Assembly (NCBI GenBank): GCA_013298025.1
Contig: JAAFJE010000007.1
Coordinates: 124,001-188,000 of the forward strand
Direction: 5' to 3'
Length of the DNA stretch: 64,000 nucleotides
Source of the DNA: Cytophagales bacterium
GTDB taxonomy: Bacteria > Bacteroidota > Bacteroidia > Cytophagales > Spirosomataceae
Shown here piece by piece: positions 26,589-34,354 of the stretch (positions are counted from its first letter, which is position 1; the number at the start of each line of letters is the position of its first letter). The position numbers were made by a program, and so were the translations under genes. The notes beneath the pieces were generated by a model that was not told the origin of the DNA, searched no databases, and was given only the letters and a program-made list of their open reading frames with translations.

Positions 26589-27281
26589 CTATGAAGCAAA
26601 TTCGTCGTTTTGCTCGGTAACGAAGCCATTTTCACATTTTAAGATACGGGCAGGAAATTTGCGAATCATCTCAAAATCATGCGTTGCCATCAAAATAGCC
26701 GTTCCAGCTTTGTTGATGTCGTGAAATAATTCAAGAATTTGGGCCGAAACTTCGGGGTCGAGATTACCCGTAGGCTCGTCGGCAAAAAGAATTTTGGGTT
26801 CGTTGAGCAAAGCCCTTGCAATCACCACTCGTTGTTGCTCGCCACCCGAAAGTTGATGCGGCATTTTATCAATCGACGAAGCCAAGCCTACTTGCATCAA
26901 TACCTCTGCAATACGAGATTTCATCTTGGCACGGTCTGTCCAGCCAGTTGCTTCCAAAACCCACATCAAATTTTCTTTGACGCTTCTATCCATAAACAAC
27001 TGAAAATCTTGAAACACCACGCCAATTCTTCTACGTAAAAACGGTAATTCGCTCATTTTCAGGCTTTCAATGGCGTGTCCTGCTACAATTGCCGAGCCTT
27101 GTTGCAGCCATAAGTCGGCATAAAGCGTTTTCAACAGCGAACTTTTACCACTACCAGTACGACCAATCAGAAAGACAAATTCGCCTTTATTGATTGTAAA
27201 ACTTACGTCATTCAATACAATGCGGTCGTTTTGATAAATAAACGCATTGTGCAACGAAACTACGGGTTCAGCGTTGAACAT
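26589..27281 (-). CDS. ftsE: ABC transporter ATP-binding protein, FtsE-like
   Basis: A 230-residue ATPase of the FtsE/LolD class. Walker A is 'GRTGSGKS' (about residues 40-47), the Q-loop is 'VVFQDFQLF', the signature is '[16 protein letters not shown]' (about 143-158), Walker B is '[12 protein letters not shown]', and the H-loop is 'MATHDFEMI'. FtsE works with the FtsX permease at the division site to control cell-wall hydrolases. No FtsX gene adjoins it, which is usual in Bacteroidota. The permease at 53190 in this window is a LolC/E-type protein and not clearly its partner. The gene lies 71 bp after the DeoR regulator on the same strand, so they may share a transcript. Confidence 0.85.
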   Translation of the reverse strand: MFNAEPVVSLHNAFIYQNDRIVLNDVSFTINKGEFVFLIGRTGSGKSSLLKTLYADLWLQQGSAIVAGHAIESLKMSELPFLRRRIGVVFQDFQLFMDRSVKENLMWVLEATGWTDRAKMKSRIAEVLMQVGLASSIDKMPHQLSGGEQQRVVIARALLNEPKILFADEPTGNLDPEVSAQILELFHDINKAGTAILMATHDFEMIRKFPARILKCENGFVTEQNDEFAS

Positions 27282-27352
27282 GGATAAATAGATGGGTTTA
27301 TAAGTTTGTATTCAAATATACAAAACAGAAAGCAAGAGGCAAAACTTAGTTC

Positions 27353-28108
27353 TTATGCGTCCACGCACATCACCGTTACGCCCTTGGCTTCGTAGCTTTT
27401 GACGGCTTCGGCTGTGGCATTGGTAATGAGCGTATCAACCAGTTGGAGCGAGGCAAAAACCAAGTATTTATCTTTGCCTAACTTGCTGGCATCACATAAA
27501 AAATAGCGTTTCTTCGCATGAGTTGCCATCGCCAACGTAATACTGGCTTCGTTTTCGCTGAAAGCACTTAATCCATTTTCGGGCGAAATGCCATCTACGC
27601 CCAAAAATGCCTTATCTACTTTATAGCGAGCAATATGTTCCTCCGCAATTCTGCCGTGTACCGCTTGGCGTTCTTGGTCAATTTCGCCACCAATAAGGTT
27701 GATAGATACTTGGCTGTTCATCAATTCATACACCACGGGCAAAGAATTGGTAATTACTTTTATCCGTTTGTTTTTGATAAACTGGCACATCTTAAACACC
27801 GTACTGCCACAGTCCATCAAAATAATATCGCCCTCTTGTATTTGCTGTGCCGCCAACTGACAAATCTTATCTTTCTCTTTGGCATTCACCGCAGTTTTGT
27901 TGGCAAAAGTAAAAGGCATTTGTGCCAAAGACAGTTTCATCGCTCCGCCATGCGTGCGAAATAACAAGCCATCCGTCGCCATTTGTTGTAAATCTCTGCG
28001 GATGGTAATTTCTGAAATATCTAAAGCTTGGGCAAAGTCTTTTACCTCGGCTTCGCCTTTTTCTTCTAAAATTTTTAGAATAACCTGCTTTCTATTTTGA
28101 AAACTCAT
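27353..28108 (-). CDS. DeoR/GlpR-family transcriptional regulator
   Basis: The ATG at 28108 ('MSFQNRKQVILKILEEKGEA') is preferred over a TTG start at 28141, giving 251 residues. The N-terminal winged helix (about residues 5-58) contains the DeoR signature 'ALDISEITIRRDLQQMATDG', followed by 'RTHGGAM'. The C-terminal DeoRC sensor domain has 'DIILMDCGSTVFKMCQFI' and 'KAFLGVDGISPENGL' and normally binds a sugar phosphate. It is divergent from the Nudix gene across a 56-bp gap holding 10-bp-phased repeats, a likely operator. The effector may be a sugar phosphate or nucleotide sugar linked to the NudK-like neighbour. Confidence 0.92.
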   Translation of the reverse strand: MSFQNRKQVILKILEEKGEAEVKDFAQALDISEITIRRDLQQMATDGLLFRTHGGAMKLSLAQMPFTFANKTAVNAKEKDKICQLAAQQIQEGDIILMDCGSTVFKMCQFIKNKRIKVITNSLPVVYELMNSQVSINLIGGEIDQERQAVHGRIAEEHIARYKVDKAFLGVDGISPENGLSAFSENEASITLAMATHAKKRYFLCDASKLGKDKYLVFASLQLVDTLITNATAEAVKSYEAKGVTVMCVDA

Positions 28109-28120
28109 AAAAATATGATT

Positions 28121-28160
28121 AATTTGTTCAAAAATAATCAATAATTATCAAATATAATCA
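28121..28160. promoter_or_regulatory. Four 10-bp-phased repeats between the DeoR and Nudix genes
   Basis: Four successive decamers end in TTCA or (A/T)ATCA: 28121-28130, 28131-28140, 28141-28150 and 28151-28160. The last three share the core TAATCA or TTATCA. The spacing of one helical turn puts every copy on the same DNA face, which fits an oligomeric repressor site. The array ends 4 bp before the Nudix ATG at 28165. Confidence 0.5.
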
Positions 28161-28164
28161 CAAA

Positions 28165-28743
28165 ATGATACCAAACATTAAAATTAACAAAACCGAAGTA
28201 CTTTCTAACAATTGGTACACTTTACGAAAAATTACTTTTGACCTTCAACAAAAAGATGGCACTTGGATTACGCAAGCCCGTGAAGCCTACGACCGTGGCA
28301 ATGGTGCAGTAATTTTATTATACAATGTTGCCAACAAAACGGTAATACTGACAGAGCAATTTAGAATGCCGACCTATCATAATGGAAATCCGACAGGTAT
28401 GATGATTGAAGCTTGTGCTGGTTTGTTGGATGAGGACAATCCAGAAGAATGTATCAAAAGAGAAACCGAAGAAGAAACTGGCTTTAGAATTACCGAAGTA
28501 AAGAAAATTTATGAAGCGTATATGTCGCCCGGTTCGGTCACAGAGATACTGTATTTCTTTATAGCTGAATACAACAAAAGCCAACAAGTAAGCGAAGGTG
28601 GCGGTGTAGCAGGCGAACACGAAAACATTGAAGTATTAGAATTGCCTTTTGAAAAAGCCCTCGACATGATAGAAACAGGCGAGATAAAAGACGCAAAAAC
28701 GATCATGCTTTTACAGTATTTAAGACTTAAAAACATACTCTAA
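28165..28743 (+). CDS. NUDIX hydrolase, NudK-like (GDP-mannose pyrophosphatase type)
   Basis: A 192-residue cytosolic Nudix enzyme. The Nudix box '[22 protein letters not shown]' carries the catalytic 'RETEEETG' and shows the one-residue-shorter spacing seen in E. coli NudK. The first Glu of the box is replaced by Asn/Asp. Flanking features typical of NudK-like enzymes are '[17 protein letters not shown]', '[17 protein letters not shown]' and '[21 protein letters not shown]'. NudK-type enzymes hydrolyse GDP-mannose and related sugar nucleotides. Its stop codon overlaps the next start (TAATG), indicating translational coupling with the DUF4406 gene. It is divergent from a DeoR regulator that probably controls it. 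Confidence 0.9.
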   Translation: MIPNIKINKTEVLSNNWYTLRKITFDLQQKDGTWITQAREAYDRGNGAVILLYNVANKTVILTEQFRMPTYHNGNPTGMMIEACAGLLDEDNPEECIKRETEEETGFRITEVKKIYEAYMSPGSVTEILYFFIAEYNKSQQVSEGGGVAGEHENIEVLELPFEKALDMIETGEIKDAKTIMLLQYLRLKNIL

Positions 28744-29144
28744 TGGAAAATCAACAAGCAATGATGATATTAGTGGCTGGCCCGTATCGTTCAGGAACGA
28801 ATGATAATCCAATTTTAATAGAAGCCAATGTAAAAGCCATGACCGATACCGCTTTAGCCTTGTACAAAATGGGGCATATACCTGTATTAGGCGAATGGTT
28901 TGCTTTGCCTTTAATTGAAGCAGCGGGTTCTACACAAGTGGGAGACAGTATTTTTAATGAAATTTTTCATCCGATTGCCATCAAACTCATCAACCATTGC
29001 GATGCCGTATTACGAATAGGCGGTGCATCGGCAGGAGCGGATGAAATGGTAGCCACAGGCAAAGCGATGGGGAAAAAGATATTTTATGATAAATCTGAAA
29101 TAGCTGTGATTGAATGTATTACACCAAAAAAACATACCGTTTAA
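28743..29144 (+). CDS. DUF4406 / nucleoside-deoxyribosyltransferase-like protein
   Basis: A 133-residue protein that begins within the stop codon of the Nudix gene (TAATG at 28741-28745). The pattern 'MILVAGPYRSGT' at the N-terminus, 'GHIPVLGEWFALPLI' in the middle and 'CDAVLRIGGASAGADEMVA' near the C-terminus is that of the DUF4406 and nucleoside 2-deoxyribosyltransferase superfamily, which has a flavodoxin-like fold. Members act on nucleosides or related sugar compounds. The tight coupling with a sugar-nucleotide hydrolase suggests a shared salvage or clean-up role. The exact reaction is not known. Confidence 0.82.
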   Translation: MENQQAMMILVAGPYRSGTNDNPILIEANVKAMTDTALALYKMGHIPVLGEWFALPLIEAAGSTQVGDSIFNEIFHPIAIKLINHCDAVLRIGGASAGADEMVATGKAMGKKIFYDKSEIAVIECITPKKHTV

Positions 29145-29296
29145 TAAGTTTTTTGTAATTAGTGAATGGAATGTTTTTGATTGTTTGGAGGAATTGGTAG
29201 ATTGGGGTTGTAAATCAGAAACAATACAAAAAATACTACAAAACTTTCGCATATTAGCGGGGTTAGCTGTAAGTTTAGACAACCCTCAATTTCACA

Positions 29297-29611
29297 ATGA
29301 CTTTTCAAATAGATACATCAAAAGGTTGGACAGAAACTATTATTGACAGCGACTGCGAATTTTACAAGTTTGAGAAAGTTGCTTCAATTTTAAAGACCGA
29401 TTTAAACATCGTTTTTATTGAACAGCTTAATGACTTTGACAGTTTCTATTGGGACTTTATTTACAACAATTCAACGCTTTGCTTGCATTACAATATTTAC
29501 TTGGGAGTTTCAATTTTTCCAAAATCTTTTCAAAATGCAAATCATGTTGACAATGACAACGTAATTAAAATTGCTAAGACCTTAATGATATTGCTTGAAG
29601 ACTTTAATTAG
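29297..29611 (+). CDS. Small orphan protein, immunity-like
   Basis: A 104-residue acidic protein ('MTFQIDTSKGWTETIIDSDC' ... 'FDSFYWDFIYNNSTLCLHYN' ... 'VDNDNVIKIAKTLMILLEDFN'). The size, acidity and aromatic-rich composition are those of many small immunity-type or DUF3630-like orphans, but no family is firmly recognised. It lies in an accessory stretch between the Nudix/DUF4406 operon and an Abi remnant. After its TAG stop the same frame stays open and protein-like for 38 more codons, which may be a separate truncated gene. The frame is preceded by 'GCGGGGTTAGCTGTAAG' (29258-29274), possibly a cassette boundary. Confidence 0.6.
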   Translation: MTFQIDTSKGWTETIIDSDCEFYKFEKVASILKTDLNIVFIEQLNDFDSFYWDFIYNNSTLCLHYNIYLGVSIFPKSFQNANHVDNDNVIKIAKTLMILLEDFN

Positions 29612-29725
29612 AAACCTTTTGATAACACAAAATCAATTGGGACAATAGGTAGCGAAGGTGGAAAAATTATAAATGATTTAGAAAATATTGATGGTGCAAG
29701 AATTACTTTAGAAAAAGATTGTGGC
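29612..29725 (+). pseudogene. Fragment of a second small orphan gene
   Basis: Directly after the previous stop codon an open stretch without start reads 'KPFDNTKSIGTIGSEGGK' then 'INDLENIDGARITLEKDCG'. This looks like the N-terminal half of a real small protein. It ends abruptly at 'GGCCGGCCCC' (29723-29732), after which the sequence no longer looks coding. It is best explained as a gene cut by recombination or deletion. The family is not recognised. Confidence 0.45.
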
Positions 29726-29830
29726 CGGCCCCGCTGTTCCAACTTTAACAATTTGAAATAACTGGGGTAAATCACCAGATATTCGTGTAAAATTGTATTT
29801 AAAATGTAAATAAAAAGGCTTTAATAAAAC

Positions 29831-29861
29831 TTGTATATTTACATAATGCATTGTACTTTTG
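29831..29861 (+). promoter_or_regulatory. Promoter of the Abi leader RNA / Abi remnant
   Basis: TTG (29831-29833), a 20-bp spacer and 'TACTTTTG' (29854-29861) match the Bacteroidota consensus TTG-N(17-23)-TAnnTTTG exactly. The expected transcription start is near 29868-29870, directly before the hairpin. Confidence 0.72.
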
Positions 29862-29867
29862 TATCGA

Positions 29868-29916
29868 CAGTACCCACTTGCATACCATAAGAACTGCAAG
29901 TGGGTCATTTTTTTTA
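29868..29916 (+). ncRNA. Short hairpin RNA with U-tract ahead of the Abi remnant
   Basis: A perfect 11-bp stem, 'ACCCACTTGCA' (29872-29882) with 'TGCAAGTGGGT' (29895-29905), encloses a 12-nt loop and is followed by eight T residues (29908-29915). It begins within a few bases of the predicted transcription start and ends 6 bp before the ATG of the Abi remnant. So most transcripts should stop as a small RNA of about 45-50 nt. Structured RNAs upstream of Abi_2-family genes have been reported (from memory, the abiF motif), and this fits that arrangement. It could alternatively be an attenuator. Confidence 0.65.
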
Positions 29917-29921
29917 CCGCT

Positions 29922-30314
29922 ATGTCTAGTAAACCAGCTTACACCATCTCCGATCAAATAGAACTTCTCAAAGACCGTGGAATGCTATTACACAGTGAAT
30001 TATCCAGTTGGTTAATTACGTATGTTAGAAATATTACTGCTCATCATTCAAGACTTTGGAGTAGAAACATGGTGAAGAAACCAGTTGTAAACTTACGAAA
30101 TCCTTTAGGTCTTTGGTTCGATAATCCTCTTAAAGAAGCACAGACTAAAAAGCCATTTCTGATTATTTCCTGTATGATATATTTGTGTAATCACATCATA
30201 CCTAATCATCATATAAAAAGTGACATTTTAGACCTATTCAATAAAAATCCGTCTATTCAGATATATAAAATGGGCTTTTTAAATAACTGGAAGAATGAAC
30301 CTCTCTGGCGATAA
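29922..30314 (+). pseudogene. Abi_2 / AbiD-F family abortive-infection gene with large internal deletion
   Basis: The frame from ATG 29922 gives 130 residues, whereas family members usually have about 300. The first 23 residues ('SSKPAYTISDQIELLKDRGM') match the start of Abi_2 proteins. The sequence then jumps straight to the C-terminal part with the HEPN ribonuclease-type motif 'VRNITAHHSRLWSR' (R-x4-H). The central region, including the usual 'NYYRL'-type segment, is missing. The reading frame is kept, so a short protein could still be made, but it is unlikely to be an active toxin. The promoter and leader hairpin are intact. It lies beside other small orphan ORFs in an accessory stretch. 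Confidence 0.78.
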
Positions 30315-30348
30315 ATCCGAATGTAGATAAGATAATAACACAACAAAA

Positions 30349-30369
30349 AGCCGTGGCAATGCCACGGCT
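30349..30369 (-). terminator. Terminator of the carbohydrate-binding lipoprotein gene
   Basis: 'AGCCGTGGC' and 'GCCACGGCT' form a GC-rich hairpin. Read on the minus strand it is followed by 'TTTTGTTG', and it lies 13 bp after the stop of the gene at 30382. Confidence 0.85.
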
Positions 30370-30381
30370 CTACGGTGTATT

Positions 30382-32982
30382 TTAAAACGTAATTGTATTG
30401 ACGGTGCTTGAACTCGACATCGTAGGCGATGATTTGAGCGTAGCTCCCGTGTTGGAATAAGTACCTCCTGTATATAATCCCCATCCCGACGAACCACCTA
30501 CGAAACTACCGCCCGTATAACTACCGCCAAAGTAAATTTTATACTGTGCTCCTTTGGTCAAATTGGGGTGCGAAAAATGGAAATACGCCGAAGCTGTTTT
30601 GGGTTTGAATGTCCCTAAATCTTTGCCAGAGGCATCTTCTATATGGAACAAAGAAGAAGTTGCTACCGAAGCACTCGATTTGATAAATATTCCTACCTGT
30701 GTAGAACCAGTTCCCATCGCCTTGGTCATGTTACTGGCAGGTTCGGCTCCCATGAGCGTACCGCCATTGATGAAGAAATTCCCATTCACGTCTATGTCTT
30801 CATTTCCATTGGTAATCACAACGCCTCCGCTAACAGTGAAATTGCCATTACTGTCGATGGCATCAGAGCCTGTTACGATTAGTACACCGCCTGTTACATT
30901 CAATTGGCTATTATCGTTCGATTCTGTACCGCCCGATACCGTTCCGTAAGAAGTATTGATACCATCGTTGCTTGCTGTAAGGTTGCATACACCGCCAGCA
31001 ATAGTAATCAAAATAGACTCCATGCCTTCATACGATTTGGTTACATTAATCGTTCCGCCATTGACAGTAATAGATGTACCCGATTTTATGCCATCGTCTG
31101 ATGCCGAAATATTGAGTTCTCCGTTGTTTATCACAATAGCCCCATCGGCTTTAAAGCCTTTGCCTTCACTGGTATTGGCCGAGTTATAAGTATAAGTCGA
31201 GCCTGTGGTAGTGATGGTACTTGTGCCACCGCTGATGCTTGCCGTACCGTCGATAGTAATGCCTTTGCTTCCTATGCCTGAGCTTGTGATATTGAGTGTA
31301 CCGCCTTTAATGGCAAAGTTTTTATCGCAATTGATGCCTGCGGGAGCGGCAATATCGGCATCGGTCGTGTTATAATAGGCGGCTCCCGAAGTGGTGATTT
31401 TCACCGTACCTGCCGTTAGCGTAAAATCGCCACTTGTTTTGATTCCTTTCGAGCCTTTGCCCGAAACACTCAATGTCACGGCACCGGCTGTGCCAATGGT
31501 CGTATAGCTTTGGCTTTTAATAGCATTGCCTTTTTCGCCTGTCGTCGTAACGCTAATATTGCCGCCTTTAATTAAAATATATGGTGTAATCGCAGTATTT
31601 GTACCTTCATAAGGGGCAACAATGCCGTCGTCCACGCTTGTAACGCTGATAGTGCCTCCACCAATCACCACATAGCCTTCTTCTGCCACAATGCCATCGC
31701 CTGCCGACGTAACAGTAAGTGTGCCATTATCCATTTGAAAATAATCATTGGCATGAATACCGTCGTTTGCGGCCGATTTGATGACAATGTTCGACTCGCT
31801 CACCGTAATGAAATCGTCTGAAACAATGCCATGTTTGTAATTTCCTGTAATATTGAGCGTACCTGTACCCATAAAGCTCAATTGTCCTTCACTAAAGAAT
31901 GTTCCTTTTTGGTCTTCGCTACTCGAAGCGTAAGTTGTTCCATCGGTGAGGGTATTGCTTGTACCAGCTACGATATTGATTGTTCCTTTCTTGCTTGATT
32001 GCACATTGATAGCCGGTCCTGTGGTATTGGTCAAACTAAGCCCTTTTATGGCAATATTGTATTTATAATCGCTATAAAGTTTTAGGCTGCCTTTTGTCGT
32101 TGTTCCTGACAACAAATACACCATTTCTTTACTTGTATTGGTTGATTTGACGGTGACATCGGCACCGCTTACGCTTACGCTCACCCCCGAACTTTGATAA
32201 GGATTGCTAATGGCTGCATTACTGCCATTGTAGGTAATCACCACGGTATCTTGTGCTGGTGTAGCCGAACCCGTAGTTCCGGCCGTTACGTTGATGGTAA
32301 TGGTACAGCTTTGTCCTCCAAAACTCAAATTGAATGTAGCTGTACCTGCCGACGTAGGCGTGCCAGTAATTGTATAAACCAACGTACCTTCGCCAGAAGC
32401 CAATGTGCCAGCCGCTACAGTGGCGGTAAGCCCTTCAACTCCAGTAGAAGAAGCGGTAGATGCCTGATATGCACCACCATTGCCTCCTGTATAAGCCAAA
32501 GTAGCTGTACTGGTATAGGCACTTCCACTAATACCCGCAGCAGGCAAAACGGTACAAGTCAAACTCGAAACAGTGGCACTAGCAAGGGCTACAGGCAAAG
32601 ACAAGGTGCAGGATTGTCCGCCCAAATCAATCGCAAATGTGGCTGTACCAGCCGAAGCAGGCGTACCCGTGATAACAAACGTAGCATTGCCATTGCCAGA
32701 GGTTAAAGTTCCTGCCGATAGCGTAGCCGTAAGTCCCGTAACCCCCGTAGAGGCTACACTTGCCCCAGACGCATATTCAATGCCATTGCCTCCAGTATAA
32801 GGTACGATGGCATTGGCGGTATAAGATGTACCACTGGTGGCTGTTGCCGAAAAAGTGGCATTGCTACAATTTAAAGCGGTAATACTGGCGGTTTTAACAG
32901 ATAAATCTTGGGTCTTACACGACTGAAAGCTCCAAACAAAGGTTAGCATGAAGCCAACGATAATCAATCCTTTTTTTAGCAT
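30382..32982 (-). CDS. Cthe_2159-type carbohydrate-binding beta-helix lipoprotein
   Basis: An 866-residue lipoprotein with lipobox Cys22 ('VWSFQSC'). Two Ig-like tandem repeats follow at residues 32-133 and 134-232, each with 'YTGGNG', 'ITGTP.SAGTATF' and 'GGQSCT'. From about residue 245 comes a long right-handed beta-helix of the Cthe_2159 carbohydrate-binding type, with many turns such as 'SANDGIHANDYFQMDNGTLT' and 'SASDDGIKSGTSITVNGG'. Family members bind polysaccharides such as cellulose or pectin-like acids in a calcium-dependent way. The C-terminal 100 residues are Ser/Gly-rich. It is a single-gene unit with its own strong terminator. Surface attachment to plant-type or algal polysaccharide is the likely role. 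Confidence 0.87.
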   Translation of the reverse strand: MLKKGLIIVGFMLTFVWSFQSCKTQDLSVKTASITALNCSNATFSATATSGTSYTANAIVPYTGGNGIEYASGASVASTGVTGLTATLSAGTLTSGNGNATFVITGTPASAGTATFAIDLGGQSCTLSLPVALASATVSSLTCTVLPAAGISGSAYTSTATLAYTGGNGGAYQASTASSTGVEGLTATVAAGTLASGEGTLVYTITGTPTSAGTATFNLSFGGQSCTITINVTAGTTGSATPAQDTVVITYNGSNAAISNPYQSSGVSVSVSGADVTVKSTNTSKEMVYLLSGTTTKGSLKLYSDYKYNIAIKGLSLTNTTGPAINVQSSKKGTINIVAGTSNTLTDGTTYASSSEDQKGTFFSEGQLSFMGTGTLNITGNYKHGIVSDDFITVSESNIVIKSAANDGIHANDYFQMDNGTLTVTSAGDGIVAEEGYVVIGGGTISVTSVDDGIVAPYEGTNTAITPYILIKGGNISVTTTGEKGNAIKSQSYTTIGTAGAVTLSVSGKGSKGIKTSGDFTLTAGTVKITTSGAAYYNTTDADIAAPAGINCDKNFAIKGGTLNITSSGIGSKGITIDGTASISGGTSTITTTGSTYTYNSANTSEGKGFKADGAIVINNGELNISASDDGIKSGTSITVNGGTINVTKSYEGMESILITIAGGVCNLTASNDGINTSYGTVSGGTESNDNSQLNVTGGVLIVTGSDAIDSNGNFTVSGGVVITNGNEDIDVNGNFFINGGTLMGAEPASNMTKAMGTGSTQVGIFIKSSASVATSSLFHIEDASGKDLGTFKPKTASAYFHFSHPNLTKGAQYKIYFGGSYTGGSFVGGSSGWGLYTGGTYSNTGATLKSSPTMSSSSTVNTITF

Positions 32983-33576
32983 AATGGTAGTATTAACTTT
33001 TATAGAAGAGACGGTTGTACATATTTAAGTGACGCTTTTCAATAAAAGATGACAGCGAAAAAGAAGGAAGTGTTACAGTTATGTTAATAAAAAGTTATTT
33101 TATTGTTAATTGGCATCTTTAAAGGAGCGTTATTATCTGTTATTTATTCATTGCGGTTGGTATATTTTTTATCCTTATTTGCCTTTTTAACAAAGTGTCT
33201 TTTTGACTTAAAACAGCAAGGGATGATTTATCCTTTTTACATTTACGAGCATAATGTTTTTTAATATTTTGGGTGCGAAAAAAAACTAAGACAAATTTGA
33301 AATATGGTTTTGATAATTAGTACGTTACTTACGCACGTCTTGTTGGTCTTGGCGACCCCCTGAAAACATTAACAATGGCAAATCATTTATTTTTTCTATT
33401 TCTTTTAAAGAAATTTACCGTTTAATAAAAATACGCTCAGGAGTATTGGTTTAATTTAAAAAAATATTAACTTTAAGTAGCTGATAGATAAGCAGATGAC
33501 ACTGCTTTAAAACTCAAAGCAAATTGCACCAAGCTACCTTATTGTTCATTTCTCACTTTTATAAAATTTTAAAAAA
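32983..33576. other. 594-bp intergenic region between divergent genes
   Basis: The region is AT-rich with no credible coding frame. It should hold the promoters of both flanking genes. One plus-strand promoter candidate is visible near 33446-33475; nothing else stands out. Confidence 0.4.
33446..33475 (+). promoter_or_regulatory. Candidate promoter of the 248-residue unknown gene
   Basis: TTG (33446-33448), a 19-bp spacer, then 'TAACTTTA' (33468-33475), one mismatch from TAnnTTTG. It lies about 100 bp before the ATG at 33577. Confidence 0.4.
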
Positions 33577-34323
33577 ATGGCTACAACATCAGAAACAGGA
33601 CACGCTATAAACGTGAACAAATTCCTCGACCTCATCAATTTCTGCAAAGGTTTCGGCACGCAATACCAACCCAGCAAAGTGTCTATCCAAATTCCTGCTT
33701 TAGAAAACACCTATCAACAAGCAAAGGAAGCCATCGACGAAATTATCAGGCAAAACACCGCCTATAGTATTGCCATTAATCAAAGAGCTTTGTTGTTTAA
33801 GGACAACCGAACCTTATCGACTCGGCTAATTAATGCTTTTGAAATGACCGATGCTCCCGATGCTACAAAAAAGGATGTTAAGGGATTCAATCGAAAAATA
33901 CAAGGAAAAAGAGCCAGTGCTGTAAAAGACCCAAAGAGTATGGTTGATGGCGTTGCTACCGAAGTACCTAAAACCATTTCGTCTTCACAAACTTCTTTTA
34001 ATCAACAAGTGGAACATTTAAAAGCCTTGGTTGCTTTGCTAGAAAGTGAACCTAGTTATGTGCCTAATGAAATAGAATTAAAAGTAAGTACGCTAAAAAA
34101 CTTAATTAGTCAACAAAATAGTGCCAACGAACAAGTTTCTGCCGCCTACACGGTATTGAGTAATGCAAGGCTCATGAGAGACCAAGTATTGTACGGAGAA
34201 GGCACAAATTTATACAATACGAGCTTAGATATTAAAAAATATATCAAAGCAGTCTTTGGAGCAAGTAGTCCAGCGTATAAACAAGTAAGTAAGATAAGTA
34301 TTACCGCTTCTAAGAAAAGGTAA
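33577..34323 (+). CDS. Bacteroidota-type hypothetical protein paired with a 3' tandem repeat array
   Basis: A 248-residue cytosolic protein without signal peptide or membrane helix. It is mostly helical with coiled-coil potential ('LENTYQQAKEAIDEIIRQNT', 'VEHLKALVALLESEP'). Its C-terminal part 'DIKKYIKAVFGASSPAYKQV' resembles a recurrent Bacteroidota family of unknown function. The middle has a basic segment ('FNRKIQGKRASAVKD'). Immediately after the stop codon lies a 21-bp-period repeat array and then a strong terminator, so the array is transcribed as the 3' end of this mRNA. The function is unknown. The gene-array pairing makes it a candidate for a repeat-associated DNA- or RNA-binding protein, but that is inference. 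Confidence 0.78.
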   Translation: MATTSETGHAINVNKFLDLINFCKGFGTQYQPSKVSIQIPALENTYQQAKEAIDEIIRQNTAYSIAINQRALLFKDNRTLSTRLINAFEMTDAPDATKKDVKGFNRKIQGKRASAVKDPKSMVDGVATEVPKTISSSQTSFNQQVEHLKALVALLESEPSYVPNEIELKVSTLKNLISQQNSANEQVSAAYTVLSNARLMRDQVLYGEGTNLYNTSLDIKKYIKAVFGASSPAYKQVSKISITASKKR

Positions 34324-34354
34324 AACGCTTTTGGTTTTTAGAATATTGATAGTA

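Noticed and set aside
29250-29296. Integron attC site
   Set aside because: GTTAGCT does not fit the GTTRRRY core, no matching left core was found, and no integrase gene is in the window. It is kept only as a low-interest boundary idea.
29110-29346. A 78-codon frame overlapping the end of the DUF4406 gene and the start of the 104-residue orphan ORF
   Set aside because: Its middle part looks protein-like, but it overlaps two better frames in another phase and its start lies inside the DUF4406 gene. It could be an older remnant, but support is too weak to annotate.
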